In this document: positions 14,737 to 22,591 of the stretch, piece after piece | Numbering within the stretch: the stretch's first letter is position 1 | How the letters are laid out: each line of letters opens with the position of its first letter | NCBI GenBank assembly: GCA_964583865.1 | Contig: CAZOXZ010000018.1 | Location: 1 to 26,648 of the forward strand | Direction of reading: 5' to 3' | Length of the DNA: 26,648 nt | Source: DASSBG01 sp964583865 | GTDB taxonomy: Bacteria > Pseudomonadota > Gammaproteobacteria > Xanthomonadales > Rhodanobacteraceae | Position numbers and translations under genes: made by a program | Notes under the pieces: model-generated | What the model was told of the DNA's origin: nothing | Database searches by the model: none | Seen by the model: only the letters and a program-made list of their open reading frames with translations

Positions 14737-15336
14737 ATGCTCCCGTCAACCGTATCCTCTGTCGAGGACAAGTCCATTGATGAGCTCCTTGAACGCCTGA
14801 GGCAGGGCGACAAGACGGCCATGGATGAGCTTTTGGCGGTGCTGTTCCAGGATCTGCGCCGGCTGGCGCGGTCCCAGCGCCTGCGCATGGGTGGTGGCGA
14901 GACCTTGTGTACCACGGCTCTGGTGCACGAGGCCTACCTGAAGATGCGGCGCAGCACCAGCGTGTCGGTACAATCCCGGCGCCATTTCCTGCGTACGGCA
15001 GGCATGGCCATGCGCCAGATCCTCATTGATCATGCGCGTTCCCAGTTGGCCGCCCAGGATCGCGATCGCATTGCCGGCAGTCGGCACGAAGGCAGCCAGC
15101 TGGAGATCCAGCAGCAGGCGCGCCGGGTGCTGGATATCAACGTGGCGCTGGAAGACCTGGAGGCGACCAACGAGCGTCTCGCCAGCGTGGTGACATACCG
15201 TTATTTCGGCGGCTTCAGTGAAGCCGAGATCGCGGACATTCTGGATGTCAGCGAACGCACTGTGCGGCGAGACTGGTTCAAGGCCAAGGCCTTGCTGGCA
15301 CAGGCGTTGGCGTCCACCCGGAACTCGCGGGCGTGA
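14737..15336 (+). CDS. ECF sigma factor of the kinase-linked (ECF43-like) type
   Basis: 199-aa RNA polymerase sigma factor with only regions 2 and 4. Region 2 covers about 15-100 (ELLAVLFQDLRRLARSQR, LCTTALVHEAYLKM, RRHFLRTAGMAMRQILIDHARS). Region 4 covers about 135-190 and ends with the helix-turn-helix FSEAEIADILDVSERTVRRDW. This pattern (TALVHEAYL, ILIDHAR) is that of the TIGR02999/ECF43 type, whose genes lie beside Ser/Thr kinase genes. In the Vibrio example EcfP, a kinase phosphorylates a Thr in region 2 to switch the factor on; T59/T60 here are candidates. The stop overlaps the start of the kinase gene as GTGA. No anti-sigma gene is visible. Confidence 0.9.
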   Translation: MLPSTVSSVEDKSIDELLERLRQGDKTAMDELLAVLFQDLRRLARSQRLRMGGGETLCTTALVHEAYLKMRRSTSVSVQSRRHFLRTAGMAMRQILIDHARSQLAAQDRDRIAGSRHEGSQLEIQQQARRVLDINVALEDLEATNERLASVVTYRYFGGFSEAEIADILDVSERTVRRDWFKAKALLAQALASTRNSRA

Positions 15337-17945
15337 CTCGCCGCGGCGCGGGCCAGTCGTCGTGGCCAGCGTCCCTGGACGAGGCCCTCGATCAGGTGGC
15401 GCTGCTGGAGGGGGCCGAGCGCACGGCCTGGATCGACGCGCTGGCCGCACGTGATGCCGAGCTGGCGGAGCAGGTCCGGCATCTGGTCGCCGGAGCCGAC
15501 AGCCTGCAGGATCTGGATCATGGGCCAGCCGTCCTGGCCGGCCATCTGACCGATACGCACGGTGCATTGCCGCATGGCACGCGGCTCGGGTCATGGCGTT
15601 TGCTGCGTGAGCTGGGCCGTGGCGGCATGGGCCGGGTGTACCTGGCCGAGCGCGCTGATGGCGCCTTCGAAAAAAAGGTGGCCATCAAGGTTCTGCGCCA
15701 GGAGCGACGCCTGCCAGACGCCGTCATGGAGCACGAACGCGCCTTGTTGGCACGCCTGGAGCATCCGGGGTTGACACGCCTTCTGGACGGTGGCATCAGC
15801 GCTGACGGCGATGTGTATCTGGTCATGGAGCTGGTCGAGGGCCAGTCACTGGATGAATGGTGCAGCTCCGGACGCCCCGACCGGAAACGCAAGCTGGCAC
15901 TGTTCGACCAGATCCTCGATGCCGTGGCCCACGCGCATCGCCAGCTGGTGGTGCACGGCGACCTGAAGCCGGACAACATCTACATCGACAATGACGGGCG
16001 CGTAAAGGTCATCGATTTCGGTGTTGCGCGCCTGTTGACCGCCAGCGACCAGGAGCATGTGGCCGGGCTGACGCCGGGTTGGGCCGCGCCCGAATGCCGG
16101 GCCGGCGGCAGGCCACATGTCGCCGCGGACATCTACAGCCTGGGCAAACTTCTGCAGCGCTTGCTGGACGGCTGCAACAGCAACGCCGACAAACGCATCC
16201 CGAAGGATCTGGCGGCCATCATCGCCCATGCCACCGAGGAAGATCCGGACGCCCGCTACAGCACCGTCATGGGCCTGCGGCGCGATCTGCAGCGTTTTGG
16301 TCGTCACGAACCGGTGGCCGCACGCAGGGGCGGGCGTGTGTATCATCTGGCGCGTTTTGTGCGGCGGAACTGGCTGGGCAGCCTGTTTGCCATCGTGATG
16401 CTGGGCGTCGTGGTCACGGCCGGCAGTATCATCGTCTGGCAGAACGCCATCGTGCGTATCGAACGCGACAACGCCCGGCTTGCGGCGGCGCGCTCGCAGA
16501 CGGTGCTGGACTACCTCCTGAGCATCGTCGGGCAAGCGGGGGACCCGGACAGCGATCAAAGTGTCCCCTTGCGGGACTTGCTGGCTGACAGCATGAACCG
16601 GATCGATGCCGATTTTCGTGACGATCCGGCTGCGCGCCAGGCGGTGTTGGCGCGGCTGGGCGAGCTGTTGACCCACCTCAACGATTTCCGCAGTGCCGAA
16701 CCGCTCCTGCAGCGTTTTCTGAATGCGCCGATGGCCGACAAGATGCCGCAGCTGAAGGCGCGCGTGCTGGACAATCTGGCGGTGGTGCGCATGCATCAGG
16801 GCCAGCTGGATGCGGCCGATGAGTTGGTCGATCAGGGCTTGTCCGAGCTTGCCGGCTTGCCGGGGGACCAACGCGGCGCACGCGCCGAGCTGTTGTTGAC
16901 CCGTGGGCAGCTGGCCGGACGCCGAAGCAATCTCGAGGAGGCCATCGACATCATGCATGAAGCGCTGTCGTTGCGCCTGGCCGTTTCCGGTCCCGAGGCG
17001 GCGTCCACGGTGGTTGTGCGCAACAGCCTCGCCGCAGCCTTGATGCGCAGCGGCCAGTTTGAGCGGGCGCTGGAGCAATTCCGCCAGATCGATACCGTTT
17101 TGGTGCGCACGCAACGCAGCCACAGCCTGGATGCGGCCACCATTTATGGCAACTATGCCACCACGGCCTTTGCCTGGGGGCGTTATCACGAGGCGGACGA
17201 GCTCTTCACCAGGGCGCTGGGACTGTACCAGCACTTGTACGGAGCATCCGCCGGTTATGCAGCGCTGTTGAGCAATTCCGGCCGCCTGCAACTGGCGCTG
17301 GGGCATGTTGACGAGGGCCGTGAACGGATTGCCAGGGCCGTGGCCATGATGGTCAAGTTCACCGGCACGGACAGCATCGAGTCGGATCTGCTGCGGCTCA
17401 GTCTGGGGCGAGCGATGCTGGCCTCGGGCCAGGACAAGGCAGCCGCGGCCGTGTTCAATGCCGTGCAGCAGCGCCTTGGCTTGCGCCTTGGGAATGATCA
17501 CCCGCTGACCACGCGCGCAGCCAGTCTGGCGTTGATGGCCACCGCATCGGAGCGGCCGGCGGACGACCCGGAGTACGAGCGCGTGCTGACCCGCCTTGCC
17601 ACCAGCCCGCGGGCGCATCGCTTGCATGCCAGCCTGCTGTGTCGGCGCGCGATGACCGCGTTGCAGCAAGGCCATGGCCGCCTGGCAGTGAGCAGTGCCG
17701 ATGCCTGCCTCGGCGAACGACAGGCGCATTTGTACCCGCAAAGCCCGCCCGTGCTGATGGCGACGGTGTTGCAGCAGGTGGCGCAGGCGCACCTGGATGG
17801 GACGCCGCTGTCCAGCCCCCCATACGAACTGGAACAATTGCGCGCCATGCTCGGCAGTGAGCATCCCGACGTGCGGGATCTTGCCGCCTTGTCCGGCACC
17901 AATGGAAAGGCCCGCCCGGAACCCCCGGCGGGCCAACCTCCCTGA
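15333..17945 (+). CDS. Transmembrane Ser/Thr protein kinase with TPR-like C-terminal half
   Basis: 870 aa, GTG start overlapping the sigma stop. An N-terminal region of about 85 residues precedes the kinase domain (about 85-335): glycine loop LGRGGMGRVYLA, VAIK with K119, HGDLKPDNI with catalytic D210, IDFG with D228, and WAAPE. The residue before the catalytic Asp is Gly instead of Arg, making it a non-RD kinase. One membrane helix follows at about 348-369 (LFAIVMLGVVVTAGSIIVW), placing the remaining 500 residues in the periplasm. That part consists of helical TPR-like repeats (for example AVVRMHQGQLDAADELVDQGLSEL, NSGRLQLALGHVDEGRERIARAVAM). It probably senses an envelope signal and phosphorylates the sigma factor. 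The last codons form a hairpin. Confidence 0.92.
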   Translation: MTRRGAGQSSWPASLDEALDQVALLEGAERTAWIDALAARDAELAEQVRHLVAGADSLQDLDHGPAVLAGHLTDTHGALPHGTRLGSWRLLRELGRGGMGRVYLAERADGAFEKKVAIKVLRQERRLPDAVMEHERALLARLEHPGLTRLLDGGISADGDVYLVMELVEGQSLDEWCSSGRPDRKRKLALFDQILDAVAHAHRQLVVHGDLKPDNIYIDNDGRVKVIDFGVARLLTASDQEHVAGLTPGWAAPECRAGGRPHVAADIYSLGKLLQRLLDGCNSNADKRIPKDLAAIIAHATEEDPDARYSTVMGLRRDLQRFGRHEPVAARRGGRVYHLARFVRRNWLGSLFAIVMLGVVVTAGSIIVWQNAIVRIERDNARLAAARSQTVLDYLLSIVGQAGDPDSDQSVPLRDLLADSMNRIDADFRDDPAARQAVLARLGELLTHLNDFRSAEPLLQRFLNAPMADKMPQLKARVLDNLAVVRMHQGQLDAADELVDQGLSELAGLPGDQRGARAELLLTRGQLAGRRSNLEEAIDIMHEALSLRLAVSGPEAASTVVVRNSLAAALMRSGQFERALEQFRQIDTVLVRTQRSHSLDAATIYGNYATTAFAWGRYHEADELFTRALGLYQHLYGASAGYAALLSNSGRLQLALGHVDEGRERIARAVAMMVKFTGTDSIESDLLRLSLGRAMLASGQDKAAAAVFNAVQQRLGLRLGNDHPLTTRAASLALMATASERPADDPEYERVLTRLATSPRAHRLHASLLCRRAMTALQQGHGRLAVSSADACLGERQAHLYPQSPPVLMATVLQQVAQAHLDGTPLSSPPYELEQLRAMLGSEHPDVRDLAALSGTNGKARPEPPAGQPP
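17909..17934 (+). terminator. GC-rich hairpin within the kinase 3' end
   Basis: GGCCCGCC (17909-17916) pairs perfectly with GGCGGGCC (17927-17934) around a 10-base loop, inside the last dozen codons of the kinase gene. There is no T run directly after it, although TTTTT occurs at 17967-17971, so termination is only possible, not clear. The following 17946-18208 is non-coding and shows no other definite element. Confidence 0.4.
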
Positions 17946-18208
17946 CACGCAGCGCGCGACGACGTCTTTTTAACGCATATCGACAGGCTTGCCACGCTGC
18001 AGTGCAACAAAATACGACCCGGATGGCTTGCATGGTCAAATATTGTCGGCCATGGGGCGACCGGGGCTGGGGTGTTCTCGGACTTTTTTCGTCGCGGTCA
18101 TGGTTTCTTCGCCATTCGGTTTGAATGAACAATACCGGACACGCTGCCTCGTGCCGCGGATGCCGTTGCATGAGCCAGCGTTGCAGTACAACGGAACAGG
18201 ACAGGAGC

Positions 18209-20056
18209 ATGATTCATCGCAATTTCACGTCCGGGAGAGGGCGTGCACGTTGTTGGGCGGCGGTCCGCGTTGCCGGCAAGACGTTGCTGGTGGTGTTGGC
18301 GGCACTGCTCATGTTGTATCTTTCCAGCCTGATGGACGACAGCCCCGAGGTCGGGTTTGCCGCGATCATGGATGGCCGGCTCATGCCCTGGCTCAATGCC
18401 TTGCCGGCCATGCTGCTGGTACTGGCGCTGGCGGCCCTGACCGGACGCCTGCTGCTCTCCCTCGGGCTGAGTGCCGGCGTCGTGGTGCTGGTTCATGCCG
18501 TCAGCAGCATCAAGGAACAGGCGCTGGCGGCGCCGTTGGTGCGTGCTGATTTCCGTCTCGTCGGGCAGGTTTTTGGCGACAGCGACGTGTTCGTGCATTA
18601 CATTCCACACCCGCTGAAAACGGCATTGCTGGTGCTGGCCGTGGTGATCGTGTGCCTGATCCTGCTGCGCTACGAGCCGGTCCTGTGGCGCCGCCGATGG
18701 CGCTGGCCTTGCGCGGTGCTGGTGCTGGGCCTGCTGGGCAGCCTGCTGGCCGGAGCGACCCCCTGGCTGGCGCTGTACGAGCAGTCGGGAACGCGTTACA
18801 AGCCCTGGTCAACCGCCAAGGTTTCCGCAGAGCGCTTCGGACTGGTGGGCAATATCCTGCAGCAGGGCCTGCACAGCCGATCCCATCCAGCACTGGTCCG
18901 CGATCCGGCCCCCGGCCGGGCCTTGCTGGCCCGCCATCGCCAGGCCATCGCGCATCATCTGCATGCAGCCACCGGCCAGGCCGTCTTGCCCGACATCGTG
19001 GTGCTGCAAAGCGAGTCATTCTTCGATCCGGCCGATTTGCACGGCTACGAGGCGGACGACTGGATTCCGTACTTCCGCCGCCTGCAACAGCAGGGAATGC
19101 ATGGCCGCCTGCGCGTACCCACGTATGGCGGCAAGACGATTCGCACCGAGTTCGAGGTCCTCACCGGCCTGTCGCTGCGCTGGTTTCCGTCCCTGACCTT
19201 CCCCTACGTCGGCTTGCATCTTGGCAAAGTCCCGGGCCTGGTGCTGGCGCTGGAGCAAGCTGGCTATCGGACGCTGGCCATTCATCCCAATGCGGCCGGC
19301 TTCTGGAACCGCGCCGCCACGTTCCGGCACATGGGCTTTGATCGCTTCATCAGCAAGGAAGACCCGCCGTTCCAGCATGTGCCGCGCTGCGGCTTTTACA
19401 TCTGCGACAAGACGTTGAGCGACGTCATTCTGGACAACTTGCCGACCCAGGGCCCGCCGCAGTTCATTTTTGCCATCAGCATGCAGCTGCACGGCCCGTA
19501 CGACACGCTGGAATTGCCGCGCCGCGCCAGGGCCCGTGATGCCATCCCGGTGCCGCCCGGCGTGGACGGCGAGGCTGCCCGAACCTTGCGCAATTACCTG
19601 GTGCAGCAGCGGGCCGTGGATGCCGATCTCGGGCGGCTGGCGAAGGCATTGGCGGCGCGCGACCGGCCGGCCTTGCTGCTGTTCTACGGCGATCATCTGC
19701 CGGGTTTGGGCGCTTCCTTTGCGGCTGGCTTCAAGAATGGCCTTGCCCCCGACGAGCAGACCGTGCCGTGGTTGCTGATCGAGCCGGGGCAGTCACAGCC
19801 ACGGCCGTCACAAACCCTGCCCAGCTGGATGCTGCCGGCCACGCTTCTGGCGCGGGTCGGGGTGCACGACGATCCGTGGTTCGCCTTGCAGTCGCTGCTG
19901 GCGCCGCAGTTGCGCGACACCGACTGGCAGCCGGACGACAAGCTGCAGCGCCAATTGGCCAGCCTTGCCAACCTGCGCCTGCACGGCAAGCTGACGACAG
20001 CGGATACAGAGTCGCTGGCCGCGGCAGCGCAGACCGGCAACAGGGACAACGAGTGA
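18209..20056 (+). CDS. LtaS/MdoB-type membrane phosphoglycerol/phosphoethanolamine transferase
   Basis: 615-aa sulfatase-family (alkaline phosphatase fold) enzyme. About five membrane helices in the first 200 residues anchor a large periplasmic domain. Catalytic signs: metal ligand E269 in VVLQSESFFDP, nucleophile T310 in TYGGKTIRTEFEVLTGL, and D495-H496 in FYGDHLP near the end, as in LtaS, MdoB and related transferases. In Gram-negatives such enzymes add phosphoglycerol or phosphoethanolamine to periplasmic glucans or lipid A; the acceptor cannot be told here. The start at 18209 has AGGA seven bases upstream; upstream in-frame ATGs at 18125 and 18170 would add Cys-rich residues unlike a membrane-protein N-terminus. 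Confidence 0.85.
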   Translation: MIHRNFTSGRGRARCWAAVRVAGKTLLVVLAALLMLYLSSLMDDSPEVGFAAIMDGRLMPWLNALPAMLLVLALAALTGRLLLSLGLSAGVVVLVHAVSSIKEQALAAPLVRADFRLVGQVFGDSDVFVHYIPHPLKTALLVLAVVIVCLILLRYEPVLWRRRWRWPCAVLVLGLLGSLLAGATPWLALYEQSGTRYKPWSTAKVSAERFGLVGNILQQGLHSRSHPALVRDPAPGRALLARHRQAIAHHLHAATGQAVLPDIVVLQSESFFDPADLHGYEADDWIPYFRRLQQQGMHGRLRVPTYGGKTIRTEFEVLTGLSLRWFPSLTFPYVGLHLGKVPGLVLALEQAGYRTLAIHPNAAGFWNRAATFRHMGFDRFISKEDPPFQHVPRCGFYICDKTLSDVILDNLPTQGPPQFIFAISMQLHGPYDTLELPRRARARDAIPVPPGVDGEAARTLRNYLVQQRAVDADLGRLAKALAARDRPALLLFYGDHLPGLGASFAAGFKNGLAPDEQTVPWLLIEPGQSQPRPSQTLPSWMLPATLLARVGVHDDPWFALQSLLAPQLRDTDWQPDDKLQRQLASLANLRLHGKLTTADTESLAAAAQTGNRDNE

Positions 20057-20156
20057 CCGGGCCCATTGCCCTGCGCTTTTGCGGCACGACAGCGCGGCGT
20101 GGCCGTGGCATGCATTACCGACTACCATGGCCGCTTGCTGAAACTGGAGTTCAAAC

Positions 20157-21212
20157 GTGGCAGACAAGACCGTAATGGTGACCGGCGGTGCCGGATTCAT
20201 TGGTGGCAACTACGTGCACCAGCGCGTGGTCGCCGGTGAGCGCATCATCAACCTGGACAAGCTCACCTACGCCGGCAACCCGGACACCCTGGCTGCCCTG
20301 AAAGGCAATGACCGGCATGTGTTCGTGCACGGCGACATCGGCGATGCCGCCCTGGTGCGTCGCCTGCTGGCCGAGCACCGGCCTGATGCGGTGGTCAACT
20401 TTGCCGCCGAGTCGCATGTGGACCGCTCCATCGATGGCCCGGCCGCCTTCATCGAGACCAACGTCGTCGGTACCCTGGCGCTGCTGGAAGCGGCACGCGA
20501 CTACTGGCGCGAGCTGGAGGGCCCGGCGCGCGAGGCGTTTCGCTTTCTGCACGTGTCCACCGACGAGGTGTATGGCACGCTGGGCGCTGAAGGCAAGTTC
20601 ACCGAGACCACGCCGTATGCGCCGAACTCGCCCTACTCCGCGTCCAAGGCCGCTTCCGACCACCTGGTGCGCGCGTTCCATCACACGTATGGGCTGCCGG
20701 TGCTGACCACCAACTGCTCCAACAACTACGGTCCGTATCAGTTCCCGGAAAAGCTGGTGCCGCTGATCATCCAGAAAGCCATGGCCGGCGAGCCGCTGCC
20801 GGTGTATGGCGATGGTCGCCAGGTTCGTGACTGGCTGTTCGTCGAGGACCATTGCACGGCCATTGCACGCGTGCTGGAAGCCGGGCGCGTGGACCAGACC
20901 TACAACATCGGCGGCAACGCCGAACGCGAGAACATCAGCGTGGTGAAGACCCTGTGCCGCCTGCTGGACGAGCGCCGGCCGCGCGAGGACGGCAAGCCAC
21001 GCGAAGACCAGATCACCTTTGTCACCGACCGGCCCGGCCACGACCGGCGCTACGCCATCGACGCCAGCAAGATCGCCAGCGAACTGGGCTGGCAGCCGGC
21101 GGTGGATTTCGATGGCGGCATGGCGCGGACCGTCGACTGGTACCTCGACAATGCCGCCTGGGTCGGGCGCGTGCTGGACGGGTCCTATCGCATGGAGCGG
21201 TTGGGGCGCTGA
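20157..21212 (+). CDS. rfbB: dTDP-glucose 4,6-dehydratase
   Basis: 351-aa NAD-dependent extended SDR enzyme that turns dTDP-glucose into dTDP-4-keto-6-deoxyglucose, the second step to dTDP-rhamnose and other deoxysugars. Nucleotide site TGGAGFIGGNYV (9-20), DKLTYAG, AAESHVDRSIDGP, the T135-D136-E137 triad in HVSTDEVYG, Y160 and K164 in YSASK, TNCSNNYGPYQFPEKLVPL and GDGRQVRDWLFVEDHC are all present, and the length is normal. The GTG start has TGGAG seven bases upstream. None of rmlA, rmlC or rmlD is next to it, so the rest of the pathway must be elsewhere. Also called rmlB. Confidence 0.95.
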   Translation: MADKTVMVTGGAGFIGGNYVHQRVVAGERIINLDKLTYAGNPDTLAALKGNDRHVFVHGDIGDAALVRRLLAEHRPDAVVNFAAESHVDRSIDGPAAFIETNVVGTLALLEAARDYWRELEGPAREAFRFLHVSTDEVYGTLGAEGKFTETTPYAPNSPYSASKAASDHLVRAFHHTYGLPVLTTNCSNNYGPYQFPEKLVPLIIQKAMAGEPLPVYGDGRQVRDWLFVEDHCTAIARVLEAGRVDQTYNIGGNAERENISVVKTLCRLLDERRPREDGKPREDQITFVTDRPGHDRRYAIDASKIASELGWQPAVDFDGGMARTVDWYLDNAAWVGRVLDGSYRMERLGR

Positions 21213-21249
21213 CGTTCATCAGCGCCCACAAGCTGGTGTTCCAGGGTCT

Positions 21250-21488
21250 GTGAAAGAATCCCCATTCTGAGGGTTTTCCAGGCGCGGGCCCAGGCTCCCA
21301 GCCGTCATCCTGCGTGGAGCGAGCGCAGCGAGCGGAATCGCAGGATCGCCATCACGGCTTTCCGGTTGCCAGATTCCGCGACTACGGGCTTCGCCCTCCG
21401 CGCAGAATGACAAGGAGCAGGGCGGTGTGTGCCCCTCAAAACGGTCACACGGCCGGGCTTTGAGCTTGAAAATTCACGAGCTCTCAGC
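21250..21488 (-). repeat. Dispersed stem-loop repeat, copy B (3' of ilvE)
   Basis: Reverse-complement copy of 12763-13021, starting 17 bases after the ilvE stop with GAGAGCT and ending in a weaker hairpin (about 21256-21278). Both stem-loops are kept: ATCCTGCG (21307-21314) with CGCAGGAT (21339-21346), and ATTCCGCG (21373-21380) with CGCAGAAT (21401-21408), the latter with one mismatch. It fills most of the 291 bases between the convergent rfbB and ilvE genes and may end transcription from both. Confidence 0.85.
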
Positions 21489-21503
21489 CGTTGCGGGTCC
21501 ACC

Positions 21504-22427
21504 TCAGGCCGGATCGAAGCGCGTCAACCAGCCATGCTTGTCCTCGCCGCCCTTGAACAGGCCGAAGAACAGCTCCTGCAAGCGGCGCGTCACCGGGCCG
21601 GGCTTGCCGGCGCCGACCTGGCGTGCGTCGACTGAACGGATGGGCGTGATCTCGGCGGCCGTGCCGCACATGAACACCTCGTCGGCCATGTACAGTGCCT
21701 CACGCTGCATGTTGTGTTCGATGACATCGATGCCCTCGTCGCCGGCGAGGGTCATCAGGCTGTCGCGGGTGATGCCCTTGAGGATGGCAGCGCTGGCCGG
21801 TGTGGTGTGCAACACGCCGTCAAAGACCAGAAACAGGTTCTCGCCCGCGCCTTCGCTGAGCAGGCCGTTGGAATCCAGGGCAATGCCCTCGCCGAAGCCC
21901 AGCCGGCGTGCCTCGCGCGCGATAAGTTGGCCGGAAAGATAGTTGCCACCGGCCTTGGCGCCGGTCGGGATGGTGTTGGGTGCCGGCCGTTGCCAGCTGG
22001 AAACGCAGGCATCGATGCCGTTTTCCAGAGCCTCGTCGCCCAGATAGGCGCCCCAGGGCAGGGCAGCCACGGCCATGTCGGTCGGGCAGGGCGTGGTGAT
22101 GCCGAGACCGGCCAAGCCGCGAAAAGCGACCGGGCGCAAATAGGCCGAGGTCATGCCGTTGGCCTTGATGACATCGATGCAGGCCTGTCGCAGCGTGGCC
22201 TGGTCAAAAGGCATGTCGAGGACATGGATTGCCGCCGAGTGGTACAGCCGCTTGAGGTGATCATCGAGGCGGAACACGGCCGGGCCGTCCGGCGTATCGT
22301 AGCTGCGAATGCCCTCGAAAACAGACGAGCCGTAATGCACGGCATGGGCCATGCAGTGTGTTTGTCCTTCGGCCCAGGGCTTGATGGACCCGTTGTGCCA
22401 GATGAATTCAGGGAAGTTCGTACTCAT
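21504..22427 (-). CDS. ilvE: Branched-chain amino acid aminotransferase
   Basis: 307-aa class IV PLP-dependent aminotransferase that catalyses the last step of valine, leucine and isoleucine synthesis with glutamate as amino donor. Signs: IWHNGSIKPWAEGQTHCMAHAVHYGSSVFEGIR at the N-terminus (first 41 residues), the PLP lysine K158 in PTGAKAGGNYL, EGAGENLF, and CGTAAEITPI near the C-terminus. Start at 22427 (MSTNFPEFIW) matches the usual family start; the frame is open further upstream but reads as non-protein. No ilv genes adjoin it. Divergent from the GDPD-like lipoprotein gene with a 164-base gap. Confidence 0.93.
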   Translation of the reverse strand: MSTNFPEFIWHNGSIKPWAEGQTHCMAHAVHYGSSVFEGIRSYDTPDGPAVFRLDDHLKRLYHSAAIHVLDMPFDQATLRQACIDVIKANGMTSAYLRPVAFRGLAGLGITTPCPTDMAVAALPWGAYLGDEALENGIDACVSSWQRPAPNTIPTGAKAGGNYLSGQLIAREARRLGFGEGIALDSNGLLSEGAGENLFLVFDGVLHTTPASAAILKGITRDSLMTLAGDEGIDVIEHNMQREALYMADEVFMCGTAAEITPIRSVDARQVGAGKPGPVTRRLQELFFGLFKGGEDKHGWLTRFDPA

Positions 22428-22591
22428 GGCAATCCGTCGAAAGGAAAGCGACAAGGGTACCCCCGTGGGCGATTCAGGGAAAGTTTCGTCGCCGCGACGG
22501 TCGGCGCCGGAAGTGCCGTGATAGACTTCTTCAGCTGTTACCGTCCAGGCTCCGCAGCCCGACACGATCGGTCAGAAGCATCAGGGGGGGA

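Noticed and set aside
15846..17948. 700-codon open frame on the minus strand opposite the kinase
   Set aside because: A shadow of the GC-rich kinase gene: no recognisable motifs, Gln/His/Arg-rich composition, and the plus-strand frame has full kinase and TPR-like signatures.
20151..21041. 296-codon minus-strand frame opposite rfbB
   Set aside because: Antisense shadow; RmlB motifs on the plus strand are complete.
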